DNA of 64,000 nucleotides from a virus. A program made the translations under genes and the position numbers. The notes below the pieces were generated by a model that saw nothing but the letters and a program-made list of their open reading frames with translations, was not told the origin of the DNA and did no database searches. The stretch lies in the IMG/VR virus record IMGVR_UViG_3300046499_000680, positions 1 through 64,000 of that record; one strand, written 5' to 3'. Below, piece by piece: positions 25,841-33,395 of this stretch (the stretch's first letter is position 1; every line of letters starts with the position of its first letter).

Positions 25841-26102
25841 GGCCTGGGACATCTGCTGGGGCGGCTGGAGTAAACGGCCATCGCATCCGAGAGGGGCGCG
25901 ATGACGAGCTAAAACGCAACGAGCCTCCCCGGTCTACTGGCTGGTAGCTGTGGGGAGGCCCGCGCATTGCACCGATCCGGTCGTTCCTTCGCCCTCCCAC
26001 ATAGCAGGGTTGAAGCCCCGGCCTTTTCGGTGCCTGAAGGCTATCAGCACGGGTGCAGAAAAGCAGCAAAACGCGAAGAAAACTGGTCAACGGAGGTGCG
26101 GT
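25841..26102 (+). promoter_or_regulatory. Intergenic region with conserved leader B and hairpin
   Basis: 262 bases without a gene. Bases 25900-25926 repeat the GATGACGA...AAACGC...GCCTC sequence of leader A at 23896. Just downstream, GCCTCCCC (25923-25930) pairs perfectly with GGGGAGGC (25952-25959) around a 21-base loop. The start at 26103 has a strong GGAGG site. I infer a regulatory leader for the initiator/helicase genes; an origin of replication here is possible. Confidence 0.4.
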
Positions 26103-27026
26103 ATGAGCGCAGAGGCAACGTCCTGGGCCTGGAGCCACGGACACACGGTCGAAGGCTCAGGGCAGCTATTGGTGCTGCTGGCCCTGGCAGAGCATGCAAC
26201 CCCCGACGGAGAGTCTTTCCCCAACCGGCGCACGATCGCGCGGATGTGCGGGTTCTCTCCGAAACCGAGCGGGCAGGGCAACGTCACGAAGCACATGAAC
26301 GCCCTCGAAGCCCTCGGCCTGATCGCGAAAGCGCCGCGATTTGAAGCCGAAAAAGCTGGTCGGCAGACCTCGAACATCTACCAACTCCAGTTGCAGCAAT
26401 CGGGATCGACCCCCAGTGGCGCAGTAGCTACCCCCCCCGTATCTCCTGGGCCACCCCCCCCCGGTGCCCCCAGTAAACCCCTGGAACCCACTGCTTCTAA
26501 CCAAACAACGAACCAACAGACTGTGGGCGAGGATGTGAAAGAGGTGTACGGCCACTTCCTCACGATCTTCAAGCCGGACACGGCTCCAAAGCTCGGCCCT
26601 TCACTGATCCGTCAGATCGAAAAGGGCCTGAAGGAGTACGACGCCACCGCTCTCTGCCGCGCCGTCGAGGGACTGCGCGAGTGGCGGAAGCAGAAGCCGG
26701 GGAAGGAAACCCTGGGGGCCATCTTCGATACCTACCCCGGCGGCAAGCCTCTCACCGAGCAGATCGCGTTCTTCATCTCCCGGGCGAAAGGTTCAACCGG
26801 AGTCGGGCGAAGTTTTCCGTCCGCCGATCGTGCCATCGTCGCGGAGAAGCAGAGGCTGGTGCAGCGAGGCCACCGACTCCAGCAGAACGAGGAAGCGGTG
26901 AAACAGGCGAAGGAAGCAGAGGCATGGCTACGCGAACACGGGATCGGAACGACGCTCAAACCAGACGGCCACCCCGTGTTCGCCCCACTCGCAGCTCCCG
27001 ACGCCGACGCGGGGAGTGCCAGTTGA
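26103..27026 (+). CDS. Replication initiator-like protein (winged helix)
   Basis: 307 residues, ATG preceded by CGGAGGTGCGGT. Residues 15-80 form a winged-helix DNA-binding domain of the replication-initiator type (LLALAEHATPDGESFPNRRT, then VTKHMNALEALGLI). Residues 100-135 are a Pro/Gly/Thr linker encoded by C-tracts of eight and nine. The C-terminal part has a DnaD-like helical segment (about 140-220) and a charged coil. It directly precedes DnaB and overlaps it, fitting origin recognition and helicase loading. The poly-C tracts could slip (see findings). Confidence 0.7.
   Translation: MSAEATSWAWSHGHTVEGSGQLLVLLALAEHATPDGESFPNRRTIARMCGFSPKPSGQGNVTKHMNALEALGLIAKAPRFEAEKAGRQTSNIYQLQLQQSGSTPSGAVATPPVSPGPPPPGAPSKPLEPTASNQTTNQQTVGEDVKEVYGHFLTIFKPDTAPKLGPSLIRQIEKGLKEYDATALCRAVEGLREWRKQKPGKETLGAIFDTYPGGKPLTEQIAFFISRAKGSTGVGRSFPSADRAIVAEKQRLVQRGHRLQQNEEAVKQAKEAEAWLREHGIGTTLKPDGHPVFAPLAAPDADAGSAS
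26382..26393 (-). repeat. CAACGGGAGTTG-family element, one mismatch (reverse)
   Basis: On the minus strand CAACTGGAGTTG, a perfect CAAC/GTTG stem with a TGGA loop. It lies in the initiator gene and is encoded with caa and ttg codons that are otherwise rare here. Confidence 0.5.
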
Positions 27027-28396
27027 CGCAGGTGAAACCTCCCCACTCCCTGGAGGCGGAGCGCGCCGTCCTCGGCAGGATTCTCGCCTACGGGGTGAAG
27101 GTTGCTGGCGAGGTCATCGAGACCAAGCTGGAGCCTCGACACTTCTACGTGCCCGCCCACCAGGTTCTCTACGAGGCCGTCTACGACGCCTACTACTCCG
27201 ACTCGCCCATCGAGCCGCTGGCGATCGGCGACTCGACCTCGAAGCGGCTGGCGAAGGTGTGGTCGTGCGACGAGCAGGATGCGCAGGTCCGGGTCCGGGA
27301 GCTGGCGACGGGCCAGACCTTCACCGGCTCGATCATCGACCACGCGAAAGTCGTCAAGCGGAAGTGGGACCTGCGGCAAATCCTGGAGGTCGCCGCGACG
27401 ATGCAGCACCAGGTCGCCGAGGAGCAGAAATCGCCCGAGGAAATCGCGGGCATCGCCTCCCAGGAATCCATGAAGATCGCGACCTCGACCCTCCTGACCC
27501 ATGAGCTGATCCAGTTCGGCGAGCTGGGCCGCCGGTTCGTCAAACGCGCCCGGCTGCTCCGCAAGGCCCGCGAAAGCGGCCTGGAGCTGGGCGCCTACAC
27601 GGGCCTCGACTTCATCGACAAGTACACGCGCGGCATCCAGCCCGGCGAGCTGGTCATCGGCGGCGGCGAGCCGGGAGTCGGCAAGTCGGCGATCTGGTGG
27701 AAGGCCGGGATGGGCTTCGCCGAACGCCAGATGGCGAAGCCGGAGGAGGACCGGATCGGCACGTTCATCCTCTCACTGGAGATGTCGGAGCCGCCGTCGA
27801 GCGACCGCATCGCCTCCTCCGTCGCGTCGATCGACGGCGGGCGCATCCGCGAAGGCGACGTGGACGAAAACATGATGCGGACGATCATCTACGAGTGGGG
27901 GCGCAGGAAAGACATCCCCCTGATCTTCAACTTCACCTCGATGCTCAGGGCTTCGCAGCTCCGCGCGCTTGTTGTCGAGGCCATCCGCAAGTACAACGTC
28001 GGTCTGGTCGTCATCGACCACTTCCGCTACTTCGACATGGACAAGCGGCACCCGAACCAGGTGCAGGAGGACGAGGAAAAGGCCCGCTTCCTGAAGGAGG
28101 CGATCGCGAAGGAGCTGAACGTCGCCGTCGTCTGCCTCGCCCACACCACCAAGGGGATCGAGAACCAGCCGGACCGGCGGCCGACCCTCTCGCATCTTCG
28201 CGGCTCCGGCCAGGTCGCCGCGCACGCCGACTTCGTGAACTTCATGTACCGGCCTTACGCCTACGCCACCGACGAGCAGAAAGCACTGGGCGAAATCCGC
28301 GAAACCGACGCGGAGCTGATCTGGAAAAAGAACCGCCACGGCCTCGACGGGATCGCACCGTTCCACTTCGAGCCGTCAATCATGCACATCAAATAG
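27023..28396 (+). CDS. dnaB: Replicative DNA helicase (DnaB-like)
   Basis: 457 residues from TTG 27023 (preceded by GGGGAG, overlapping the initiator stop as TTGA); GTG 27032 is an alternative. The N-terminal domain begins PHSLEAERAVLGRIL, the DnaB N-domain signature. The RecA-type domain has Walker A GEPGVGKS (215-222), Walker B VVIDHF and a HTTKG segment. The hexameric enzyme unwinds the phage replication fork. Length is normal for the family. Confidence 0.88.
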   Translation: MTQVKPPHSLEAERAVLGRILAYGVKVAGEVIETKLEPRHFYVPAHQVLYEAVYDAYYSDSPIEPLAIGDSTSKRLAKVWSCDEQDAQVRVRELATGQTFTGSIIDHAKVVKRKWDLRQILEVAATMQHQVAEEQKSPEEIAGIASQESMKIATSTLLTHELIQFGELGRRFVKRARLLRKARESGLELGAYTGLDFIDKYTRGIQPGELVIGGGEPGVGKSAIWWKAGMGFAERQMAKPEEDRIGTFILSLEMSEPPSSDRIASSVASIDGGRIREGDVDENMMRTIIYEWGRRKDIPLIFNFTSMLRASQLRALVVEAIRKYNVGLVVIDHFRYFDMDKRHPNQVQEDEEKARFLKEAIAKELNVAVVCLAHTTKGIENQPDRRPTLSHLRGSGQVAAHADFVNFMYRPYAYATDEQKALGEIRETDAELIWKKNRHGLDGIAPFHFEPSIMHIK

Positions 28397-28411
28397 AGAG
28401 GAAACGACCTG

Positions 28412-29395
28412 ATGGACGACACCGCAACCCACGTCGAGCCGACCCCCCCGGCCGAGGACGCTGCTCCCCCGGCCGAGCCGACCGGCGCCGAACCAGACCC
28501 CTTCGCCGAGATTCCCTCGGACCCGCTCGGCGAGGGCGGCGAGGAGCTGCCGCCCGGCGTCCAGCCCGGCAGTCTCGGGGGCGACAACCCCAGTGCCGAG
28601 GAGGCGGAGCGGGCCGCCCAGGCGGAGGCCGACGCCGCCGCCGAGGCCGAGGCCGACGCGGCGGCGGAGGAGCCGTTGGCCGAGGAGCCGATGGGCGGGG
28701 AGTTCCTGGAGGAACCGCCCGAGCCGGACGACCTCGCCGCCGACCCGCCGCCGGAGCCGGAGGCCGCGCCGCCGGTCGAGGAGCCGACCCCCGAGCCGGA
28801 CCCGCTGGCGGCCACCGACGACACGCCTCCAGCAGAAGCTGCAACTCCCGTTGAGGGTTCAGGGGGTTCCCCCCTTGGGGGGGACCCCCTGGGTTCCGAC
28901 GGAGCGGACGTTTCGCCCCCGGCCGCCGAGCCGGACGCGGAGCCGGAGCCGCCCGCCGCGCCGCCCGCTGAGGACCCGCCGCTCCCGGCCAACCCGCCAG
29001 GGGATGGCGGCGAGACCCCGGCGGCGGCTGAGCCGGAGCCGGAGCCGAAACCGGCCAAACGGAAACGGAAACCGCGCAAAAAGAAGGCCGAGAAAGGCCG
29101 CCGGGGCTACGTGGTCCTGCGGCTCTCGGAGCGGACCGAGGCCGTGGTCGATGGGACCTTCTACCCGATCTGGGTCGAGGCGTTCGAGCGGGAGATTCCG
29201 ATCGGCGACGACGGCAGCGAGCCGGTCACGATCGACACGCGGTCGGGCGAAATGGCGCTCCGCAACGCCTACCGCAAACTCACCGAGAACGGTGAGGCCA
29301 CGATGGAGCTGGTCGCGATCCCGGCCAAGCTGTTCAACCCGAAGAAGGTGGAGGGCAAGGTCCCGGACAACGCCCTCACGATCAAAGTCCAGTAG
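28412..29395 (+). CDS. Acidic Pro/Glu/Ala-rich protein with basic linker and C-terminal domain
   Basis: 327 residues, start preceded by GAGAGGAAACGACCTG. Residues 1-215 are acidic, low-complexity Pro/Glu/Ala/Asp repeats and surely disordered. A strongly basic stretch (KRKRKPRKKKAEKGRR, near 222) follows. The last 95 residues form a small alpha/beta domain (GYVVLRLSERTEAVVDGTFY, MELVAIPAKLF). This design suggests a nucleic-acid-associated scaffold or SSB-like tether next to the helicase, but I recognise no family. A striking palindrome at 28861-28890 and an exact genome-wide element lie within it. Confidence 0.5.
   Translation: MDDTATHVEPTPPAEDAAPPAEPTGAEPDPFAEIPSDPLGEGGEELPPGVQPGSLGGDNPSAEEAERAAQAEADAAAEAEADAAAEEPLAEEPMGGEFLEEPPEPDDLAADPPPEPEAAPPVEEPTPEPDPLAATDDTPPAEAATPVEGSGGSPLGGDPLGSDGADVSPPAAEPDAEPEPPAAPPAEDPPLPANPPGDGGETPAAAEPEPEPKPAKRKRKPRKKKAEKGRRGYVVLRLSERTEAVVDGTFYPIWVEAFEREIPIGDDGSEPVTIDTRSGEMALRNAYRKLTENGEATMELVAIPAKLFNPKKVEGKVPDNALTIKVQ
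28842..28853 (-). repeat. CAACGGGAGTTG element, exact copy (reverse)
   Basis: Exact copy on the minus strand, encoded on the + strand by gca-act-ccc-gtt. It lies eight bases before the 30-base palindrome at 28861. Downstream on its own strand it reads CAGCTT, like the copy at 14290. Confidence 0.75.
28861..28890. repeat. Near-perfect 30-bp G/C palindrome inside a gene
   Basis: AGGGGGTTCCCCCC-TT-GGGGGGGACCCCCT: fourteen pairs with one wobble. RNA or single-stranded DNA would form an extremely stable hairpin in the coding region of the acidic protein. Confidence 0.75.
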
Positions 29396-29399
29396 TCGA

Positions 29400-29561
29400 A
29401 TGGGCGCCCGGAAGAAGCGACACACGCGGAAGAAGCGCCGCCAGGGCAACGCGGCGCTGAAGTTCGGCCCCGAGGCCAAGCCGCGTCACCAGCTTCTTTC
29501 CGGGCGCACCGGCAAGGCCCACTCGAAGAAGCTCCAGAGCAGACGACCGAGGAAGCAGTAG
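29400..29561 (+). CDS. Small highly basic protein (53 aa)
   Basis: Starts MGARKKRHTRKKRRQG and ends RRPRKQ; about 40 percent Lys/Arg, with a short neutral middle. It fills the gap between its neighbours exactly and ends one base before the next ATG, supporting that it is real. Probably a nucleic-acid-binding protein. A much longer frame containing it reads as the shadow of the preceding gene. Confidence 0.6.
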   Translation: MGARKKRHTRKKRRQGNAALKFGPEAKPRHQLLSGRTGKAHSKKLQSRRPRKQ

Positions 29562-29930
29562 ATGGAACGGAAACCCTTCAAAAAGAAGATGTGCGTGACC
29601 CACCAGAAGGTTATCGCTACGTGGCCCAACACTAAGGGTACGAGTGAGACCAATCTGTATGAGATCACGGCGGTTGACGAGCATGGGCAGCCGATCACGG
29701 AGAAGCTGCGTTCGTTCGCTGAAGTGGAGCTAAACATCCTGATCGAGTACGACCTGGAGCCTTACTCGCATCCGCAGCATGGTGAGTCGTGGACGGTGAA
29801 AAAGCCACGCTCGAACACCACCCAGCGAGTCGGCCACCTGGAGAAGCAGGTCGAGGACCTGGGCGACCGGCTGTCGGCGGTCGAAGCCCAGCTCGCCAAG
29901 GTTGCCCCCACCCAAGAGAGGAGCTTTTGA
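29562..29930 (+). CDS. Small protein, possible OB-fold with C-terminal coiled coil
   Basis: 122 residues. Residues 1-80 are beta-rich (MCVTHQKVIATWPN, NLYEITAVDEHGQPI, LNILIEYDLEPY), possibly a small OB-like fold; residues 88-115 are a coiled coil (VGHLEKQVEDLGDRLSAVEA). Codon use is less GC-biased than in the neighbours over the first 230 bases, suggesting separate acquisition. Position in the replication block suggests nucleic-acid binding, but no family is recognised. The stop overlaps the next start. Confidence 0.5.
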   Translation: MERKPFKKKMCVTHQKVIATWPNTKGTSETNLYEITAVDEHGQPITEKLRSFAEVELNILIEYDLEPYSHPQHGESWTVKKPRSNTTQRVGHLEKQVEDLGDRLSAVEAQLAKVAPTQERSF

Positions 29931-30346
29931 TGGAGATCAAATGCAGGCCGATCTCGACCTTCCCCGAGGAGTTCAAGGCGGGGCGCATGGCGAGCAGCCC
30001 GTTTCGCAGCGGCTGGACGGCGACGATGGAATTGCTCGAACGGGAGTTGGACAAGCTCGGCGCGCGCGGCGCGGTCATCGAGCTGGCCCTGACCGAGCGG
30101 GAGATCAGGTTGGACGGCTGGCCGCGCGCCGAAGCCCGGCCGAGTCACCCCGGCGTCGTCATCAGCTTCGACTCCCGCCACGGGCCGCTCCGCTACGGCA
30201 CCGACGCCTTCCCCTACTGGCAGGACAACGTGCGCGCCATCGCGCTCGGCCTGGAGGCCCTGCGCAAGGTCGATCGCTACGGGATCGGCAAGCGCGGCGA
30301 GCAGTACCAGGGCTGGCGCCAGCTCGGCGGGCCGCCCTGGAGCTGA
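29930..30346 (+). CDS. Actinobacterial J-domain-associated conserved protein, J domain absent
   Basis: 138 residues from the ATG overlapping the previous stop. The block LERELDKLGARGAVIELALT, REIRLDGWPRAEARPSHPGV, then YWQDNVRAIALGLEALRKVD and GKRGEQYQGWRQL matches a conserved protein common in actinobacterial genomes, phages and integrative elements, where a J domain often follows. Here the protein ends soon after the QGWRQL segment, so the J domain is missing. Biochemical role unknown. A one-mismatch copy of the repeated element is in the gene (30038). Confidence 0.65.
   Translation: MEIKCRPISTFPEEFKAGRMASSPFRSGWTATMELLERELDKLGARGAVIELALTEREIRLDGWPRAEARPSHPGVVISFDSRHGPLRYGTDAFPYWQDNVRAIALGLEALRKVDRYGIGKRGEQYQGWRQLGGPPWS
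30038..30049 (+). repeat. CAACGGGAGTTG element, one mismatch
   Basis: GAACGGGAGTTG, encoding EREL in a conserved protein segment, with the rare ttg codon for Leu. The same variant is at 47893. Because the residues are conserved, this copy may be coincidental. Confidence 0.35.
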
Positions 30347-30350
30347 TCTG

Positions 30351-31607
30351 ATGTCGGCCGAGCCTGCGGCACTGAAGGAGGGCGGCGGTCAGGGGATCAA
30401 CCCCTCACACCTCGCCATCCTGGAGCGCTACGGCGGCAAGCGCGGTGCCCAGGCCCTCGCGCTGGTCAGCGCCGGGCAGCTCCTGTGGCCGATCGCGAAG
30501 AAGCTGCGCGAGCGGCTGAACGCCAAAGAGGACTACTCGATCACCGTCCCCGGCGTCGATCCGCTCTACCCCGACCTCCACGACTGGGTGCTGGAGCGCA
30601 TCCCCGCCGAGGAGCGGAAAGCGATGATCGCCTCCACCGAGACCGAGGGTAACTACGGCCCGGAGGGTGTGACCGAGAAACAGGAACTCCGGTTGCGATA
30701 TGACGGCACGCGCAAACAGGTCGTACGGCTCGACGCTCACCGGATCACCGTCGAAGTGCAGCGGGAGGAGGTGCCGGAACGGGTCAACCTGACCGACAAC
30801 TGGCGCCGGTTCACCGAGAAGATCGTCTTCGTCGCCAGCTCGATCCAGGGCCGCGAAGCCATCGTGCAGATGATCGACGGGCTGCTCGCCGCCCGCAAAG
30901 GCGAGCCGGAGCCGCCCGCCCTCTACATGCCCGCGAGCTGGGGACCGGAATGGCGGCGCCGGGGCGACCTGCCGCCGCGCACGCTCGACAGCACGATCTT
31001 GAAGGAGGGCCAGCTAGAGCGGCTGGTAGAGGACCTGGGCGACTTCCTCGCCCGCGAGGAGGAATACGCCCGCTTCTCGCAGCCGTGGCACCGGGGCTAT
31101 CTGTTCCACGGGGCGCCGGGCACCGGGAAGACGACGCTCGCGCGGGCGCTCGCCAACCACTTCGACATCCCGACCTATTACCTGCCGCTCGGCGACATCG
31201 ACAAGGACGCCGACCTGACCCAGTACGTCGCCGCGATCGCGCCCCGGTCGATCCTCCTGCTGGAGGACATCGACAACTTTCACTCGGCGACCGAGCGCAG
31301 CGATGACAAGGGCAAGGCATCCCTCGCCGCGCTGCTGAACGCGACCGATGGAGTGTGGACGCCGCATGGGCTGATAACCGTGATGACGACCAATCACCGC
31401 GAAGTGCTGGACGAGGCGCTGGTCCGGCCCGGCCGCATCGACGTGGAGGAGGAATTCACCGTCCTCGACTGGTACCAGGCCACCGGCATCGCTGACTTCT
31501 ATTGCAGCCTGGAGGGCTTCCAACCGCAGGAGTGGGAGGAGCAGCCGCCCGCCAAATTGATCGAGACCCTGATGCGAGAGAGAGGTAAGAAATGCGTGGC
31601 ATCCTGA
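30351..31607 (+). CDS. BCS1-like AAA+ ATPase
   Basis: 418 residues. Residues 115-215 match the BCS1-specific region ahead of the ATPase (RYDGTRKQVVRLDAHRITVE and PPRTLDSTILKEGQLERLVE). The AAA core has Walker A GAPGTGKT (254-261), Walker B ILLLEDIDNF (301-310), a sensor VMTTNH and the arginine-rich EALVRPGRID. BCS1 moves folded proteins across a membrane in mitochondria; phage and bacterial members are of unknown function. No transmembrane segment is obvious at the N-terminus, although LALVSAGQLLWPIA (about 36-49) is weakly hydrophobic. Codon composition fits the neighbours. Confidence 0.75.
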   Translation: MSAEPAALKEGGGQGINPSHLAILERYGGKRGAQALALVSAGQLLWPIAKKLRERLNAKEDYSITVPGVDPLYPDLHDWVLERIPAEERKAMIASTETEGNYGPEGVTEKQELRLRYDGTRKQVVRLDAHRITVEVQREEVPERVNLTDNWRRFTEKIVFVASSIQGREAIVQMIDGLLAARKGEPEPPALYMPASWGPEWRRRGDLPPRTLDSTILKEGQLERLVEDLGDFLAREEEYARFSQPWHRGYLFHGAPGTGKTTLARALANHFDIPTYYLPLGDIDKDADLTQYVAAIAPRSILLLEDIDNFHSATERSDDKGKASLAALLNATDGVWTPHGLITVMTTNHREVLDEALVRPGRIDVEEEFTVLDWYQATGIADFYCSLEGFQPQEWEEQPPAKLIETLMRERGKKCVAS

Positions 31608-31717
31608 AACTCGTTGTCCGCGTCGCCGTTGACGCGATGATCCTGGACCTCTACCACTCCTTCGAGCGCGCGGTCCTCCGGCGCCTGAAGCACCGACAGG
31701 AGGAGTGGGGTGGCTGA
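31592..31717 (+). CDS. Small amphipathic protein (41 aa)
   Basis: Starts MRGILKLVVRVAVDAMILDL after AGAGAGGTAAGAA, overlapping the end of the ATPase and the start of the next gene. One amphipathic or weakly membrane-associated helix followed by a basic end. Its fit between neighbours and good ribosome-binding site support it; function unknown. Confidence 0.45.
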   Translation: MRGILKLVVRVAVDAMILDLYHSFERAVLRRLKHRQEEWGG

Positions 31718-32681
31718 GACCTCGATCGAGTGGGCCACGGAGGTCTGGAACCCGTTCACCGGGTGCGATCGGGTCTCCCCCGGCTGCGCTCACTGCTACG
31801 CGGCCACCTCCGCCGCCCGCATCCAGAAACAGGAGCGCGGCCGGGTCAAGAAAGCTCGCGCTGAAGGCAAGCCCGACCCGAAGACGCGCTACCAGAACGA
31901 CGGGGACCCGCTGTCGAGCGGCCCCGGCTTCGGCTTCACCGTCCACTGGGACAAGCTGGAGGAACCGCCCCGGTTCAAACCCGGCGCCCGCGTCTTCGTC
32001 AACTCGATGTCGGACGTGTTCCATGAGGAGGCGCCGGTCGAGGCCATCGCGAAGATGTGGCAGGTCTTCGCCGACCGCCCCGACGTGCAGTTCCTGGTCC
32101 TCACCAAGCGGGCGGAGCGGATGCAGTTCGTCCTCAGCGCCTGGGACGAGATCGACAAGGTGGAGAACCTGCCGCCGATCGGCCCGCTCCCGAACGTCTG
32201 GCTCGGCGTCACGATCGAGAACCGGAAGTTCGTCCACCGCGCTGACCTCCTTCGCGCCACCCCCGCCGCCGTCCGCTTCATCTCGGCGGAGCCGCTGCTG
32301 GGGCCGGTCCTCGACCACCATGAGCATGAGTGGGGGCTGATCTCCGAGGAGGACCCAGACGAAACGGAGCTGTGCGGGAGGTGCGGGCGCCAGCGCGATC
32401 GGGGCGGCATCCTCCGGGAACGCGCCTTCATCACCGGAGGCTGGCCGAACCCCGAACTCAACCTGGAGGGGATCGACTGGGTGATCGTCGGCGGCGAGTC
32501 GGGGCCTGACCACCGGCCGTTCGATGTGGAGTGGGCGCGGGCCATCTACAAGGACTCGCGCTCGACCGGGACGGCGTTCTTCTTCAAGCAGCTCGGCGGG
32601 TCGCATCCGGGCAACGAACTGAGCGAGCTTCCGGCTGGACTTCAGGTCCGCGAGTTCCCGCAACGGGAGTTGGTCGGATGA
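31710..32681 (+). CDS. Phage Gp37/Gp68 (DUF5131) family protein
   Basis: 323 residues, GTG start after AGGAGTGGG. The family signature is at the N-terminus: SIEWATEVWNPFTGCDRVSP followed by GCAHCYA, giving a C-x6-C-x2-C cluster reminiscent of radical-SAM Fe-S motifs. Other blocks are VFVNSMSDVFHEE, FLVLTKRAERM, VWLGVTIEN and the family-typical WVIVGGESGPDHRPF and FFFKQLGG. The family is common in phages and mobile elements, with unknown substrate. A Cys pair insert near residue 212 (CGRCGRQRD) may bind zinc. It ends in the exact element at 32661 and overlaps the ASCH gene. Confidence 0.85.
   Translation: MAETSIEWATEVWNPFTGCDRVSPGCAHCYAATSAARIQKQERGRVKKARAEGKPDPKTRYQNDGDPLSSGPGFGFTVHWDKLEEPPRFKPGARVFVNSMSDVFHEEAPVEAIAKMWQVFADRPDVQFLVLTKRAERMQFVLSAWDEIDKVENLPPIGPLPNVWLGVTIENRKFVHRADLLRATPAAVRFISAEPLLGPVLDHHEHEWGLISEEDPDETELCGRCGRQRDRGGILRERAFITGGWPNPELNLEGIDWVIVGGESGPDHRPFDVEWARAIYKDSRSTGTAFFFKQLGGSHPGNELSELPAGLQVREFPQRELVG
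32661..32672 (+). repeat. CAACGGGAGTTG element, exact copy
   Basis: Exact copy close to the 3' end of the DUF5131 gene, six bases before the ATG of the ASCH gene. It encodes QREL with the rare codons caa and ttg. Its GGGAG could also serve as a ribosome-binding site. Confidence 0.75.
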
Positions 32682-33151
32682 TCTTCCAGGCCGATCTGGC
32701 TCGCTCGATCATCCGGGGCGACAAGCGCGCGACCCGGCGCCGCAAGGTCCCCGGCAAGCCGCGCTCGCCCTGGTACAGCCACCGCTGCTCCTACTCGGTC
32801 GGCCAGGTGTTCACCGTCAACCCCGGCCGTGGCATCGCCCGCGTCGCCGAGGCGAAGATCACCGCCGTCTACTCCCAGCAGCTCGGGCAGATGACGGAGA
32901 AAGACGCGAAGCTGGAGGGCTGCAAAAACCTGAAGCACTTCCGCGAAACGTGGAAGGCGATCAACAAGGTCTGGAATCCCGCCGAGGAGGTCTGGGTCAT
33001 CGAGTTCGAGCTGGACGGCTCGACCTGCATGGGCTGCGACGGCTGCGGCTGGTGCGAGGGGTCGCCCGCGTTCCTCTGTGACGACTGCTACTCGACCGGC
33101 ATCGAGGTGACGGCGGCTGGTCGCGCGCTGATGGAGGCCGATGAATCTTGA
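32678..33151 (+). CDS. ASCH (PUA-like) domain protein with zinc-binding C-terminus
   Basis: 157 residues from the ATG overlapping the previous stop. MIFQADLARSIIRGDKRATR is the typical start of ASCH domains, which bind RNA or modified nucleotides; it continues with VGQVFTVNPGRG and a domain end at EEVWVIEFEL. A C-terminal cysteine cluster (CMGCDGCGWC, then FLCDDC) forms a zinc ribbon-like module. Position after the DUF5131 gene suggests the two act together, possibly in nucleotide or RNA modification; that is inference. Confidence 0.7.
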   Translation: MIFQADLARSIIRGDKRATRRRKVPGKPRSPWYSHRCSYSVGQVFTVNPGRGIARVAEAKITAVYSQQLGQMTEKDAKLEGCKNLKHFRETWKAINKVWNPAEEVWVIEFELDGSTCMGCDGCGWCEGSPAFLCDDCYSTGIEVTAAGRALMEADES

Positions 33152-33395
33152 AGTCGTCAAACGCCAGTATCCCTGCCGCTGGTTCGCATCCGACCCGAAG
33201 TCAACGAAGTGTCGGTCGTGCCAGCTCCTTCACCACGTCCGGCCCGACGGCACCGACACGACCTACTGCGGGCACCTCTGCCTGGAGGAGAACGGCTGGT
33301 ACGTCCTCGCCGACACGCACCCCGAGGACATCGACCAGCTCCAGCGCTGCACGGTCTGTTACTCGCGGCTCCCAGAGCAGGAGACCATCCTGTGA
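33141..33395 (+). CDS. Small Cys-rich zinc-finger-like protein
   Basis: 84 residues. Cysteines are paired as CRSC (about residue 24), CGHLC (43) and CTVC (70), suggesting one or two zinc sites. It overlaps the ASCH gene by 11 bases and the first glycosyltransferase by four (GTGA). It is probably an adaptor or nucleic-acid-binding protein. No family recognised. Confidence 0.6.
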   Translation: MNLEVVKRQYPCRWFASDPKSTKCRSCQLLHHVRPDGTDTTYCGHLCLEENGWYVLADTHPEDIDQLQRCTVCYSRLPEQETIL

